Shown piece after piece: positions 9,238 through 18,417 of a stretch of 64,000 nt of DNA. Made by a program: the position numbers and the translations under genes. Numbering within the stretch: the first letter of the stretch is position 1; every line of letters begins with the position of its first letter. The notes under the pieces are model-generated. The model was not told the origin of the DNA. It worked only from the letters and a program-made list of their open reading frames with translations, and searched no databases. The DNA comes from Calothrix sp. NIES-2100 (GTDB taxonomy: Bacteria; Cyanobacteriota; Cyanobacteriia; Cyanobacteriales; Nostocaceae), in contig NZ_AP018178.1 of the NCBI RefSeq assembly GCF_002368195.1, positions 2,054,238-2,118,237 of the forward strand, given 5' to 3'.

Positions 9238-9257
9238 AAGCCCGCCTAAGCGGGCTT
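9238..9257 (+). terminator. GC hairpin between peptide C and TpsA 1 (terminator or attenuator)
   Basis: Perfect 8-bp stem aagcccgc / gcgggctt with a 4-nt loop ctaa. There is no real T-run after it (aaatatttg), so termination may be partial, allowing some read-through into the TpsA gene. The same hairpin with a different loop occurs at 13570 in the second unit. Confidence 0.65.
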
Positions 9258-9315
9258 AAATATTTGAGCTATGTTGTCAGTGCTTTGGCATATAGCAAGA
9301 CATTTTAGTTACTCC

Positions 9316-12300
9316 GTGGTTAAGATGGTATCTTCTACCAAGAGAACAGCAAAAACTATGTCAGCGACGAAAAAACAGAGCAAAATTTTTAACTTCAAAA
9401 TATTGCTAGGCTTACCTCTTGTTTTCTGGTCGCTGGTAAATATAGGACTGAGCGCTACTGCACAAATTATTCCCGATAATACTCTGCCAAATAATACAAT
9501 TGTCACTCCCAGTGGTGGGACTTTTAACATTGATGGTGGCACTAGAGCCGGGAATAATTTATTTCATAGTTTTCAACAGTTTTCTCTAGTACAAGGGCAA
9601 ATAGCCGCTTTCAATAATCCTCTAGATATTCAAAATATTATTAGCCGGGTTACTGGTAGCTCTAGCTCAGATATTGATGGTTTAATCCGCGCTATAGGCA
9701 CAGCTAACCTATTTCTCATCAATCCAAATGGGATTGTTTTTGGTGCTAATGCTTCTCTAAATATAGGTGGTTCTTTTATTGGTTCGACAGCCAACAGTAT
9801 CCGATTTACTGATGGTAGTGAGTTTAGTGCTAGCAGTCCTCAAGCAACACCTTTGTTAACAGTGAGTCTTCCGCTAGGGTTGCAATATGGGCCAACTAAT
9901 ACAGGTGTCATCAAGGTCAATGGAGCGGGAAACAATCTCAGTGTCAATAACAATAACTTTTCGGTGATGAGAAACTCTCGGCCAGTGGGACTCCAGGTAC
10001 AGTCACAGAAAACTTTGGCTTTGGTCGGTGGAAATGTGGAAATGAGCGGAGGTAATCTGACTGCAAATGGAGGAAGAATTGAGCTAGCAAGTGTGGGTAC
10101 AGAAAGTTTAGTCACACTTATTCCGGTAACTTCAGGTTGGGAATTGGGTTATGAAAATGTCAATAGTTTTCGAGATATTAACCTATCTCAAGCAGCTTCG
10201 TTAGAAGCCAGTGGTAATAGTAGCGGTACTATCCGCTTACAAGGGCGTAACATCCAACTAAAGGATGGTTCTGCAATGCTGGCAGATACCTTAGGCAATG
10301 GTTTGGGAGGAACGCTAAGAATTAAAGCCTCAGAAACTGTAGAAGTCAGCGGTACTTCTGTATTAGGTTCTCCCTTTGCAACCTATTTATCTACCGATGT
10401 AGCACCAGGAGCAACAGGTAATGGTGGCAATTTATTCATAGATACAAAAAGTTTGCGTGTTGCTAATGGCGCTCAGATTTCTAGTGGCACCTTTGGCTCT
10501 GGTAACGGTGGGAATTTAACAATTAAAGCCCAAAAAATTGAATTGACTGGTATTTCAGACCTGACTGGGCCTAGCGGCTTATTTACACCAGTAGCACCTG
10601 GAGCCACTGGTAATGGCGGTAATTTAGTAATTGAAACAGACAACTTATTGGTTAATAACGGCGGACAGCTATTAGCTAGTACCTTTGGCTTGGGAAATGC
10701 TGGAAGCATAAAATTAAAGACCACAAATATACAATTAATTGGCGCTTCACAAGGCGGTATTCCTAGTGGCATATTCGCAAATGTAGAATTTGGTGCCCAA
10801 GGCACTGGCGGTAATATAACTATTGACACTGACAAATTACAAGTTGCTGATGGCGCAAAGATAGTAGTTAGTACCTTTAGTTCAAAAGATGGGGGAATTT
10901 TAACACTCAAGGCAAAAGATATAGAGCTACTGCGGAGTGCAGCAAGTGTTGGTTCCAGTGGCTTATTTGCGAATGTGGAATCAAAAGCCACAGGTAATGG
11001 CGGCAAATTGTTGATTGAGACAGAAAACTTGCGAATGGTTGATGGCGCACAGATAGCAGCGCTAACCTTTGGCTCAGGGAATGCGGGAAGTGTGAATGTG
11101 CAAGCAAATCAGATAGAACTTAGCGGTACTTCATCAGGAGGGTTCCCCAGCGGTTTGTTAGCGAATGTGGAATCAGGTGCCACGGGTAAAGGTGGTACTT
11201 TAAACATTGATACTCAAAGTTTACGGTTGATAAATGGCGCTCAAATTGGCACAGGTACATTTAGCGCTGGAAACGCTGGAGATTTAAAAATTCAGGCAAA
11301 TGATATAGAGCTAATAGGTAGTTCTCCTAGTGGTCAAAGCTTGTTGTTTACTCTTGTTACCGCAAAAGCCACAGGTCAAGGAGGAAACTTGACACTAGAT
11401 ACCGACACATTGCGCCTGATAGATGGAGGTCAAATTGCTACTACTACTTTTGGCTCTGGGAAAGCAGGTAACTTGATAGTCAAAGCCTCTGATATAGAAA
11501 TTTTTGGGGTGAGTGAACAAGGACGCAGTGGTTTATTTGCTAGTGCAATTCAAGGGAGTGGCGATGGTGGGAACTTAAGCATCACTACTGACAATTTAAC
11601 TGTTAAAGATGGGGGCACGATCAGTGCTAGTAATTTCCATAGCCGTAACCTGAATATTCCACCAGGACAAGGAAAAGCAGGAAATATTCAAATTGATGCT
11701 GGTGCGATTTTACTTGATAACACTTTCTCAGAAAATCTAGCCAGCATCACTGCATCTACAGCTTCTGGTGGTGGTGGTAACATCTTTTTAAATGTGCAAG
11801 AATCATTAACTGCTCGCAATGGTAGCCAAATATCTGCTGACACTAAAGGTAGTGGTGATGGCGGTAACATTAATATTAATGCTGACTCTTTAGCATTTAC
11901 CACTGGAGCTTTCTTGACTACTAGTACAGAAGGAACAGGTAATGCAGGTTTGATTAAAATTGATGCCAATTCTATTTTATTGGATGGTTATAGTAATGGG
12001 TTATTTACAGGTGCTTTCAGTGAAGCTAAGGCACAATCACTTGGTAATGGCGGTAATATTCAAGTTACAAGTGACTTGTTGAAAGTAACAAATCAAGCTC
12101 GCATCTCTACTAATAGTGCGGGATTGGGTCAAGCTGGTAATATCACTCTCAACGTTCGTCAAATACAAACTAATCAAGGAAATATCGTTGCCACTTCTAC
12201 TCAAACTGGTGGCGGTAATTTAAATTTTACTACTGATTTACTTTTTCTAAATAACAAGAGTTTGATTAGCACCAGTGTTTTAGATAGTACTGGTGGCGGC

Positions 12301-12879
12301 GGCAATATTAACATCAATGCCGATTTTGTTGTCGCTCACAATCAAAGTGATATTAGAGCTAATGCTGTTTTTGGCCTTGGGGGTAATATTCAAATCCAAA
12401 CTCAAGGTATTTTCCTGTCTCCAGATAGCCATATTGATGCTAGTTCCAAATTTGGCATTGATGGGATTGTGACAATTACTAACTTAGAAACGAGTAAGAA
12501 TATTGCCAACACTGAATTACCCAAAAATATCTTAGATCCTAGTCAGCAGATTGCTGCTAGTTGTCGAGGCGATCGCGCAAATAATTTTGTTGTCACAGGA
12601 CGAGGTGGATTACCACAAAATCCTACTGATACGATCATCGGTCAGACTATTTGGACAGATTTACGTGACCTTTATCCCAAAGTAGGATTAGATAACAAGG
12701 GGGTAGAAGAAAGAGCAACAATGGTTTCCCAATCAGCGCAGAAAAACACGCCATCTGTTATTATTGAAGCTCAAGGATTAATAATTAATAGCCAAGGGGA
12801 AGCAGAGTTATTAGCTAATTCTCCTAGTATAATTCCTCAAGATTCTAGAAATCCGACACCTAATTGTGGAGCAATATAA
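9316..12879 (+). CDS. Two-partner secretion TpsA protein 1 (filamentous haemagglutinin N-terminal domain)
   Basis: About 1187 aa. Extended signal peptide: a Lys-rich region, then ILLGLPLVFWSLVNIGL and a likely cut after SATAQ. The TPS domain follows (IIPDNTLPNNT, NLFHSFQQFSL, LFLINPNGIVFGANASLNIG). Then come many beta-helix repeats of the type GNGGNLxIxTxxLxVxxGAQI. The tail has CRGDRANNFVVTGRGGLPQNP, usual for cyanobacterial members. A TpsB outer-membrane pore is expected to secrete it; none is nearby. Start: a GTG at 9316 aligns with the paralogue, and changes just after it are mostly synonymous, suggesting translation from there. ATGs at 9271, 9325 and 9358 are alternatives. Confidence 0.88.
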   Translation: MVKMVSSTKRTAKTMSATKKQSKIFNFKILLGLPLVFWSLVNIGLSATAQIIPDNTLPNNTIVTPSGGTFNIDGGTRAGNNLFHSFQQFSLVQGQIAAFNNPLDIQNIISRVTGSSSSDIDGLIRAIGTANLFLINPNGIVFGANASLNIGGSFIGSTANSIRFTDGSEFSASSPQATPLLTVSLPLGLQYGPTNTGVIKVNGAGNNLSVNNNNFSVMRNSRPVGLQVQSQKTLALVGGNVEMSGGNLTANGGRIELASVGTESLVTLIPVTSGWELGYENVNSFRDINLSQAASLEASGNSSGTIRLQGRNIQLKDGSAMLADTLGNGLGGTLRIKASETVEVSGTSVLGSPFATYLSTDVAPGATGNGGNLFIDTKSLRVANGAQISSGTFGSGNGGNLTIKAQKIELTGISDLTGPSGLFTPVAPGATGNGGNLVIETDNLLVNNGGQLLASTFGLGNAGSIKLKTTNIQLIGASQGGIPSGIFANVEFGAQGTGGNITIDTDKLQVADGAKIVVSTFSSKDGGILTLKAKDIELLRSAASVGSSGLFANVESKATGNGGKLLIETENLRMVDGAQIAALTFGSGNAGSVNVQANQIELSGTSSGGFPSGLLANVESGATGKGGTLNIDTQSLRLINGAQIGTGTFSAGNAGDLKIQANDIELIGSSPSGQSLLFTLVTAKATGQGGNLTLDTDTLRLIDGGQIATTTFGSGKAGNLIVKASDIEIFGVSEQGRSGLFASAIQGSGDGGNLSITTDNLTVKDGGTISASNFHSRNLNIPPGQGKAGNIQIDAGAILLDNTFSENLASITASTASGGGGNIFLNVQESLTARNGSQISADTKGSGDGGNININADSLAFTTGAFLTTSTEGTGNAGLIKIDANSILLDGYSNGLFTGAFSEAKAQSLGNGGNIQVTSDLLKVTNQARISTNSAGLGQAGNITLNVRQIQTNQGNIVATSTQTGGGNLNFTTDLLFLNNKSLISTSVLDSTGGGGNININADFVVAHNQSDIRANAVFGLGGNIQIQTQGIFLSPDSHIDASSKFGIDGIVTITNLETSKNIANTELPKNILDPSQQIAASCRGDRANNFVVTGRGGLPQNPTDTIIGQTIWTDLRDLYPKVGLDNKGVEERATMVSQSAQKNTPSVIIEAQGLIINSQGEAELLANSPSIIPQDSRNPTPNCGAI

Positions 12880-13314
12880 GTAACTGTCATTTGTCATCTA
12901 TTACAAAGTTGAGGCAGTCCGTTGATGGTGAGCCACTTGCGCTGAAAGGCTTCCCCTGCTTACATTTGTGTGACTGTCTCTTAACCCGCAAGGGCGCATT
13001 ACCTCACCGCTTCGTGTCTACATGAATTGCTCCTACTTATGGTTTTGCATAAATTTTTTAGGCGCATTTTCATACAGCATTAGTATCATCATGAAGGCTG
13101 ATGCCATGACGCAAAGACACAGGAAGGTGGAGAGATTTTAATTGTAAGTGATTTGCTATTAACAACCTAAGTAATTACACAGGATAAATTAAATATCTTC
13201 ATCAAATCTCATGTGAATATTAAATTTTCAACAATAAATTAAAATGGCTATTGTAGATAACAAAAAATTACCTTAAAAATATAAAATACAGTTATCAAGT
13301 TTAAAGGATAAAAA
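12880..13314. other. Intergenic region upstream of peptide D
   Basis: 435 bp. The part from about 13164 on (cctaagtaattacacagg ... atattaaattttcaacaa) is similar to the regions upstream of peptides A and B. The part before it shows nothing recognisable. Confidence 0.4.
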
Positions 13315-13494
13315 ATGAAGTACAAACTCCAAAAAAATCATTGTATAGAACATAAACAAAATATCAAATTTATCCAGTTATCAAACTTGACTGAACTAAC
13401 TGACCAAGAAGCTGAAATAGTGGTAGGTGGTTGGGGTGACGTTAATATTGATGATCGTGATACTGAAAAGAGTTCTAGTAGTGGCTCTTGGTAG
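13315..13494 (+). CDS. Double-glycine leader peptide D, Ser/Asp-rich core
   Basis: 59 aa. The leader LSNLTELTDQEAEIVVGG is clearly paralogous to A-C. The core differs: WGDVNIDDRDTEKSSSSGSW, acidic and Ser-rich rather than Gly-rich, with a Trp at both ends. Ribosome site: aaaggataaaaa precedes the ATG at 13315. A strong hairpin and the second TpsA gene follow, reproducing the order seen with peptide C. Confidence 0.75.
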   Translation: MKYKLQKNHCIEHKQNIKFIQLSNLTELTDQEAEIVVGGWGDVNIDDRDTEKSSSSGSW

Positions 13495-13569
13495 TGGTAG
13501 TCACTGGGTATCTTAGGATTCTAGTTATGGTAGTAGCAATTTCACATAAGTCTTGAAGAAAAACAAACC

Positions 13570-13598
13570 AAGCCCGCCTGCGCGGGCTTAAATTTTTT
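13570..13598 (+). terminator. Rho-independent terminator between peptide D and TpsA 2
   Basis: 8-bp stem aagcccgc / gcgggctt, loop ctgc, followed by aaattttttat. The stem is identical to the hairpin at 9238 but here a T6 run is present. Confidence 0.75.
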
Positions 13599-13647
13599 AT
13601 CCTGGTTGCGAGTATTTTTGCCTATGTAAAGACATTTTAGCTACTCC

Positions 13648-16600
13648 GTGGTTAAGATAGTGTCTTCTACCAAAAGAACTGCAAAAACTATGTCAGTGAC
13701 GAAAAGACAAAGCCAAAATTTACGCCTCAAAATATTACTGGGCTTACCTCTTGTCTTATGGTCGCTGGCAAATATCAGACTGAGCGCTGCTGCACAAACT
13801 ATTCCCGATAATACTCTACCAAATAATACAATTGTCATTCCTAGTGGTAGCACTTTTAACATTGATGGTGGCACTAGATCTGGGAATAATTTATTTCATA
13901 GTTTTCAACAGTTTTCCCTAATACAAGGGCAAATGGCCTCATTCAATAATCCTCTAGATATTCAAAATATTATCAGCCGTGTTACTGGTAGCTTTATCTC
14001 AAATATTGATGGTTTAATCCTCACTCAAGGCACAGCTAACCTATTTCTCATCAATCCCAATGGGATTATTTTTGGTGCTAATGCTTCTCTAAATATAGGT
14101 GGTTCTTTTATTGGTTCGACAGCCAACAGTATCCGATTTGCTGATGGTAGTGAGTTCAGTGCAAGTAGTCCTCAAGCAACACCTTTATTGACAGTGAGTC
14201 TTCCTCTAGGGTTGCAATATGGGCCAACTAATACAGGTGTTATCAAAGTTAATGGAACAGGAAACAATCTCAGTCTCGATAAAAATAACTTTTCCGTGAT
14301 GAGAAACTCTCGGCCAGTGGGACTACAAGTACAGCCACAGAAAACTTTGGCTTTGGTGGGTGGAAATGTGGAAATGAGCGGAGGTAATCTGACTGCAAAT
14401 GGAGGAAGAATTGAGCTAGCAAGTGTGGGTACAGAAAGTTTAGTCACACTTATTCCGGTAACTTCAGGTTGGGAATTGGGTTATGAAAATGTCAATAGTT
14501 TTCGAGATATTAACCTATCTCAAGCAGCTTCGTTAGAAGCCAGTGGTAATAGTAGCGGTACTATCCGCTTACAAGGGCGTAACATCCAACTAAAGGATGG
14601 TTCTGCAATGCTTGCAGATACCTTAGGCAATGGTTTGGGAGGAACGCTAAAAATTAAGGCCTCAGATTCTGTAGAAGTCAGCGGTACTTCCTCCGTAGGT
14701 CTTCCCTTTATCACCTATTTATCTACCGATGTAGCACCAGGAGCAACAGGTAATGGTGGTAATTTATTCATAGATACAAAAAGTTTGCGTGTTGCTAATG
14801 GCGCTCAGATTTCTAGTGGCACCTTTGGCTCTGGTAACGGTGGGAGTTTAACAATTAAAGCCCAAGAAGTGGAATTGACTGGTGGTTCAGGCGTTGCTGG
14901 TTCTAGCGGCTTATTCACACCAGTAGCACCAGGAGCAACTGGTAATGGCGGTAATTTAGTAATTGAAACAGACAACTTATTAGTTAATAACGGCGGACAG
15001 CTATTAGCTAGTACCTTTGGCTTAGGTAATGCCGGAAGCATAAAATTAAACGCCACAAATATACAATTAACTGGCGTTTCACGAGGAGGCACTCCCAGTG
15101 GCATATTTGCTAATGTCGGATCTACTGCCCAAGGTACTGGCGGTAATATAAATATTGATACTCAAAAATTACAAGTTGCTGATGGCTCTAGGATAGCAGT
15201 TACTACCTTTGGCTCAAAAGATGGGGGAATTTTAACAGTCAAGGCAAAAGATATAGAGCTATTGGGGAGTGCAGCAAGTGTTGGCTCCAGTGGTTTATTT
15301 GCGAATGTGGAATCAAAAGCCACAGGTAATGGTGGCAAATTATTGATTGAGACAGATAACTTACGAATGGCTGATGGGGCACAGATAGCAGCACTGACTT
15401 TTGGCTCAGGGAATGCGGGAAGTGTGAATGTGCGAGCAAATCAGATAGAACTGAAGGGTACTTCACCAGGAGGTTTACCCAGCGGTTTATTTGCGAATGT
15501 GGAATCAGGTTCTCAGGGTAATGGTGGTGCTTTAAACATTGATACTCAGAGTTTACTGTTGATAAATGGTGCTCAAATTGGCACAGGTACATTTAGCGCT
15601 GGAAACGCTGGAGATTTAAAAATTCAGGTAAATGATATAGAACTCATAGGTAATTTGAGTAGTGATCTAAGCCCTTTTACTAATGTCACTTCAAATTCTA
15701 CAGGTAAGGGAGGAAACTTGACCCTAGATATCGGTAGTTTACGCCTGATAAATGGAGGTCAAATTGCTACTAGTACTGCTGGATCGGGAAAGGCAGGTAA
15801 CTTGATTGTCAACGCCACTGATATAGAAGTTGTTGGGTTTAGTGAAAAAGGGCGTAGTGGTTTATTTGCTAGTGCAATTCAAGGGAGTGGCGATGGTGGT
15901 AACTTAAGCATCACTACTGACAATTTAACTGTTAAAGATGGGGGCATTATCAGTGCTAGTAATTTCCATAGCCGTAACCTGAATATTCCACCAGGACAAG
16001 GAAAAGCAGGAAATATTCAAATTGATGCTGGTGCGATTTTACTTGATAACACTTCCTCAGAAAATCTAGCCAGCATCACTGCATCTACAGCTTCTGGTGG
16101 TGGTGGTAACATATTTTTAAATGTGCAACAATCATTAACTGCTCGCAATGGTAGCCAAATATCTGCTGACACTAAAGGTAGTGGTGATGGCGGTAACATT
16201 AATATTAATTCTGACTCTTTAGCATTTACCACTGGAGCTTCCTTGACTACTAGTACACAAGGAAAAGGCAATGCAGGTTTGATTAAAATCGATGCCAATT
16301 CTATTGTGTTTGATGGTTATAGTAATGGGTTATTCACAGGTGCTTTCAGTGAAGCTAAGGCACAATCAATTGGTAATGGCGGCAATATTCAAGTTACAAG
16401 TGACTTTTTGAAGGTGACAAATCTTGCTCGCATCTCTACTAATAGTGCGGGATTGGGTCAAGCTGGTAATATCACTCTCAACGTTCGTCAAATACAAACT
16501 AATCAAGGAAATATCGTTGCCACTTCTACTCAAACTGGTGGCGGTAATCTAAATTTTACTACTGATTTACTCTTTCTCAATAACAATAGTTTGATTAGTA

Positions 16601-17214
16601 CCAGTGTTTTAGATAGTACTGGTGGCGGGGGTAATATTAACATCAATGCCGATTTTGTTGTCGCTCACAATCAAAGTGATATTAGAGCTAATGCTGTTTT
16701 TGGACTTGGGGGTAATATTCAAATCCAAACTCAAGGTATTTTCCTTTCCCCAGATAGCCATATTGATGCTAGTTCAAAATTTGGGGTTGATGGGATTGTC
16801 ACAATTACTAACCTAGAAACGAGTAAGAATCTTGCCAACACTGAATTACCCAAAAATATCTTAGATCCTAGTCAGCAGATTGCTGCTATTTGTCGAGGCG
16901 ATCGCGACGATCGCGCAAATTATTTTATTGTCACAGGACGAGGTGGATTACCACAAAATCCTACTGATACGATCATCGGTCAGAATATTTTAACAGATTC
17001 CCGTGACTTTTCTACAAAAGTCGGGTTGGAGGAAAAGAGGGAAGAAAGAAGACCAAAAATAGTTTCCCAAGCAGCGCAAAATATGCCATCCGTCATTATT
17101 GAGGCTCAAGGATGGATAATTAATAGCCGAGGGGAAGCAGAATTATTAGCTAATTCTCCTAATATGATTTCTCAAGTATCTAGAAATCCTACACCTAATT
17201 GTGGAGCAATATAA
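13648..17214 (+). CDS. Two-partner secretion TpsA protein 2 (filamentous haemagglutinin N-terminal domain)
   Basis: 1188 aa, close paralogue of the protein at 9316-12879. Signal peptide core ILLGLPLVLWSLANIRL with a likely cut after SAAAQ. TPS motifs LFLINPNGIIFGANASLNIG. Gly/Asn-rich beta-helix repeats to near the end, and the conserved tail GRGGLPQNPTDTIIGQ. An in-frame stop at 13627 forces a start at the GTG at 13648 or the ATG at 13690. Identity to copy 1 is patchy: 254 bp (14359-14612) are identical even at silent sites, while the segment around 15640-15790 is quite diverged. This looks like gene conversion. Probably surface-exposed or secreted. Confidence 0.88.
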   Translation: MVKIVSSTKRTAKTMSVTKRQSQNLRLKILLGLPLVLWSLANIRLSAAAQTIPDNTLPNNTIVIPSGSTFNIDGGTRSGNNLFHSFQQFSLIQGQMASFNNPLDIQNIISRVTGSFISNIDGLILTQGTANLFLINPNGIIFGANASLNIGGSFIGSTANSIRFADGSEFSASSPQATPLLTVSLPLGLQYGPTNTGVIKVNGTGNNLSLDKNNFSVMRNSRPVGLQVQPQKTLALVGGNVEMSGGNLTANGGRIELASVGTESLVTLIPVTSGWELGYENVNSFRDINLSQAASLEASGNSSGTIRLQGRNIQLKDGSAMLADTLGNGLGGTLKIKASDSVEVSGTSSVGLPFITYLSTDVAPGATGNGGNLFIDTKSLRVANGAQISSGTFGSGNGGSLTIKAQEVELTGGSGVAGSSGLFTPVAPGATGNGGNLVIETDNLLVNNGGQLLASTFGLGNAGSIKLNATNIQLTGVSRGGTPSGIFANVGSTAQGTGGNINIDTQKLQVADGSRIAVTTFGSKDGGILTVKAKDIELLGSAASVGSSGLFANVESKATGNGGKLLIETDNLRMADGAQIAALTFGSGNAGSVNVRANQIELKGTSPGGLPSGLFANVESGSQGNGGALNIDTQSLLLINGAQIGTGTFSAGNAGDLKIQVNDIELIGNLSSDLSPFTNVTSNSTGKGGNLTLDIGSLRLINGGQIATSTAGSGKAGNLIVNATDIEVVGFSEKGRSGLFASAIQGSGDGGNLSITTDNLTVKDGGIISASNFHSRNLNIPPGQGKAGNIQIDAGAILLDNTSSENLASITASTASGGGGNIFLNVQQSLTARNGSQISADTKGSGDGGNININSDSLAFTTGASLTTSTQGKGNAGLIKIDANSIVFDGYSNGLFTGAFSEAKAQSIGNGGNIQVTSDFLKVTNLARISTNSAGLGQAGNITLNVRQIQTNQGNIVATSTQTGGGNLNFTTDLLFLNNNSLISTSVLDSTGGGGNININADFVVAHNQSDIRANAVFGLGGNIQIQTQGIFLSPDSHIDASSKFGVDGIVTITNLETSKNLANTELPKNILDPSQQIAAICRGDRDDRANYFIVTGRGGLPQNPTDTIIGQNILTDSRDFSTKVGLEEKREERRPKIVSQAAQNMPSVIIEAQGWIINSRGEAELLANSPNMISQVSRNPTPNCGAI

Positions 17215-17270
17215 GTAACTGTCAATGGTCAGTGTCATTGATTTTGTAGATAAAATCGAAAATTTTTGGC

Positions 17271-17675
17271 TCAATAATTGTTTTGTAAATATTCAATAGC
17301 AGCTTCTAATTTTGAAGGATATCCTTCAGCAAATCTTTCAAACCACAGTCCTTCAGGTGAGAATTGATCTAATTTATCTAGCCATTCTTTAGCCTGATTT
17401 TTTAAACCTTCTCGTTGTTTTGCTTTAAGTTGTTCTTGGCGAATTCGTTCTTGTTCTAATTCTTGTTGTCGTTTCAACTCCTCAGCCATATCACGTTCCG
17501 CAAAATCAGTTTTAACTTCTTCCAAAAGGCTATCGATTAAAGAAGATGCTTTTGGTGACGAAGCTTGGATGAATGATTGGGCTATATTTGGCTGAGGTTT
17601 TGGCTGGGGTTGAGAGGGTTTTCCTTCTTCGTATTCAGTTTTGAGTTCAGCTAACAGCTTATCGATGGTATCCAT
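17271..17675 (-). CDS. Small charged protein downstream of the vWA genes (hypothetical)
   Basis: 134 aa from the ATG at 17675 (MDTIDKLLAELKTEYEEG); upstream codons read through repeat-derived Pro-rich sequence. A short helical motif occurs twice: IDKLLAELKTEYEE at the N terminus and IDSLLEEVKTDFAE around residues 46-59. They are separated by a Pro/Gln linker (SQPQPKPQPN). Then come a highly charged coiled coil (ELKRQQELEQERIRQEQLKA) and a C-terminal module (LDKLDQFSPEGLWFERFAEG). It is the last gene of the minus-strand vWA set and may be a partner of those proteins. Function unknown. Confidence 0.7.
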   Translation of the reverse strand: MDTIDKLLAELKTEYEEGKPSQPQPKPQPNIAQSFIQASSPKASSLIDSLLEEVKTDFAERDMAEELKRQQELEQERIRQEQLKAKQREGLKNQAKEWLDKLDQFSPEGLWFERFAEGYPSKLEAAIEYLQNNY

Positions 17676-17724
17676 TGGCGAGATGGGGGGATTGAGGGGG
17701 ATGGGGGGACAAGGGAAGGGGGAC

Positions 17725-17757
17725 AAATGACCATTGACTATTGACTATTGACCATTA
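17725..17757. repeat. Heptamer tandem repeat (xattgac type)
   Basis: Units aaatgac, cattgac, tattgac, tattgac, cattact between the small charged protein and the first vWA gene. Confidence 0.85.
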
Positions 17758-18363
17758 CTAGTCATTAATGGCATTCAGCAACACTTCCGATAGACTCATA
17801 TCCTCCATATCTTCCATTGTCACTGTGTCACAGATATCAAATTTCGCTCCAGCCCCTTGGAGGTCATCATCTAAAACTTTGAGAAAGCGAGTGGCTTGAG
17901 CATCTGTACCAACTTGAATGAAGGAAATGGCTAATTCTTCATCACGATCCATCTTTCGGGAAGCTTCGATAATCACCTTCATGACGGCTTTGCGATCGTC
18001 TGGTTCACCATCGGTAACAACTAAAATTGTCTCACCATTGGGTTTAGTTTGATTAGCAGCTTTGCGTTGAAAGTAATCATCAGTGGCGTGTTTTAGCACT
18101 CCTGCTAAGTCAGTGGTTCCAGAGGGGTCATTTTCTCGAAAAATTTGTGCTACCTTGGCTGAGGTGACATTTTCATAACGTTTGAATTTTCCAGAAAATA
18201 CATAAATAGTTATCCCATCTGGGTCAAATTGTTCACATTTGCTAGCTAAGGCTAAGGTAGATTCTTGTGCAGCTACCCATCTGCTTCTACCACCTTTTTG
18301 ATCTGGGGTAGCCATGCTACCGCTTTTGTCGATAATTAAGGTATAGTCACGATTGTCTAGCAT
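17758..18363 (-). CDS. von Willebrand factor A domain protein (third of tandem set)
   Basis: 201 aa from MLDNRDYTLIIDKSGSM; this start aligns with both paralogues, whereas an upstream extension does not. Complete MIDAS metal site: DKSGS, Thr in SGTTDLAGVL, Asp in VVTDGEPDD. The protein is a lone vWA domain of the TerY-like cytosolic type, with C-terminal conserved KFDICDTVTMEDMEDMSL. Such domains mediate Mg-dependent protein interactions. It is the last of three tandem copies read leftward; 54 bp separate it from the next. Confidence 0.85.
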   Translation of the reverse strand: MLDNRDYTLIIDKSGSMATPDQKGGRSRWVAAQESTLALASKCEQFDPDGITIYVFSGKFKRYENVTSAKVAQIFRENDPSGTTDLAGVLKHATDDYFQRKAANQTKPNGETILVVTDGEPDDRKAVMKVIIEASRKMDRDEELAISFIQVGTDAQATRFLKVLDDDLQGAGAKFDICDTVTMEDMEDMSLSEVLLNAIND

Positions 18364-18417
18364 TTCTAACTTCTCCAAGTATTGCGTAAAAAAGTTGAGA
18401 TTATTTGAGATTATCAA

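Noticed and set aside
9840..16298. Several 90-180 codon frames antisense to the two TpsA genes
   Set aside because: They appear at the same places in both paralogues because the sense repeats are conserved; composition is low-complexity and no starts are supported.
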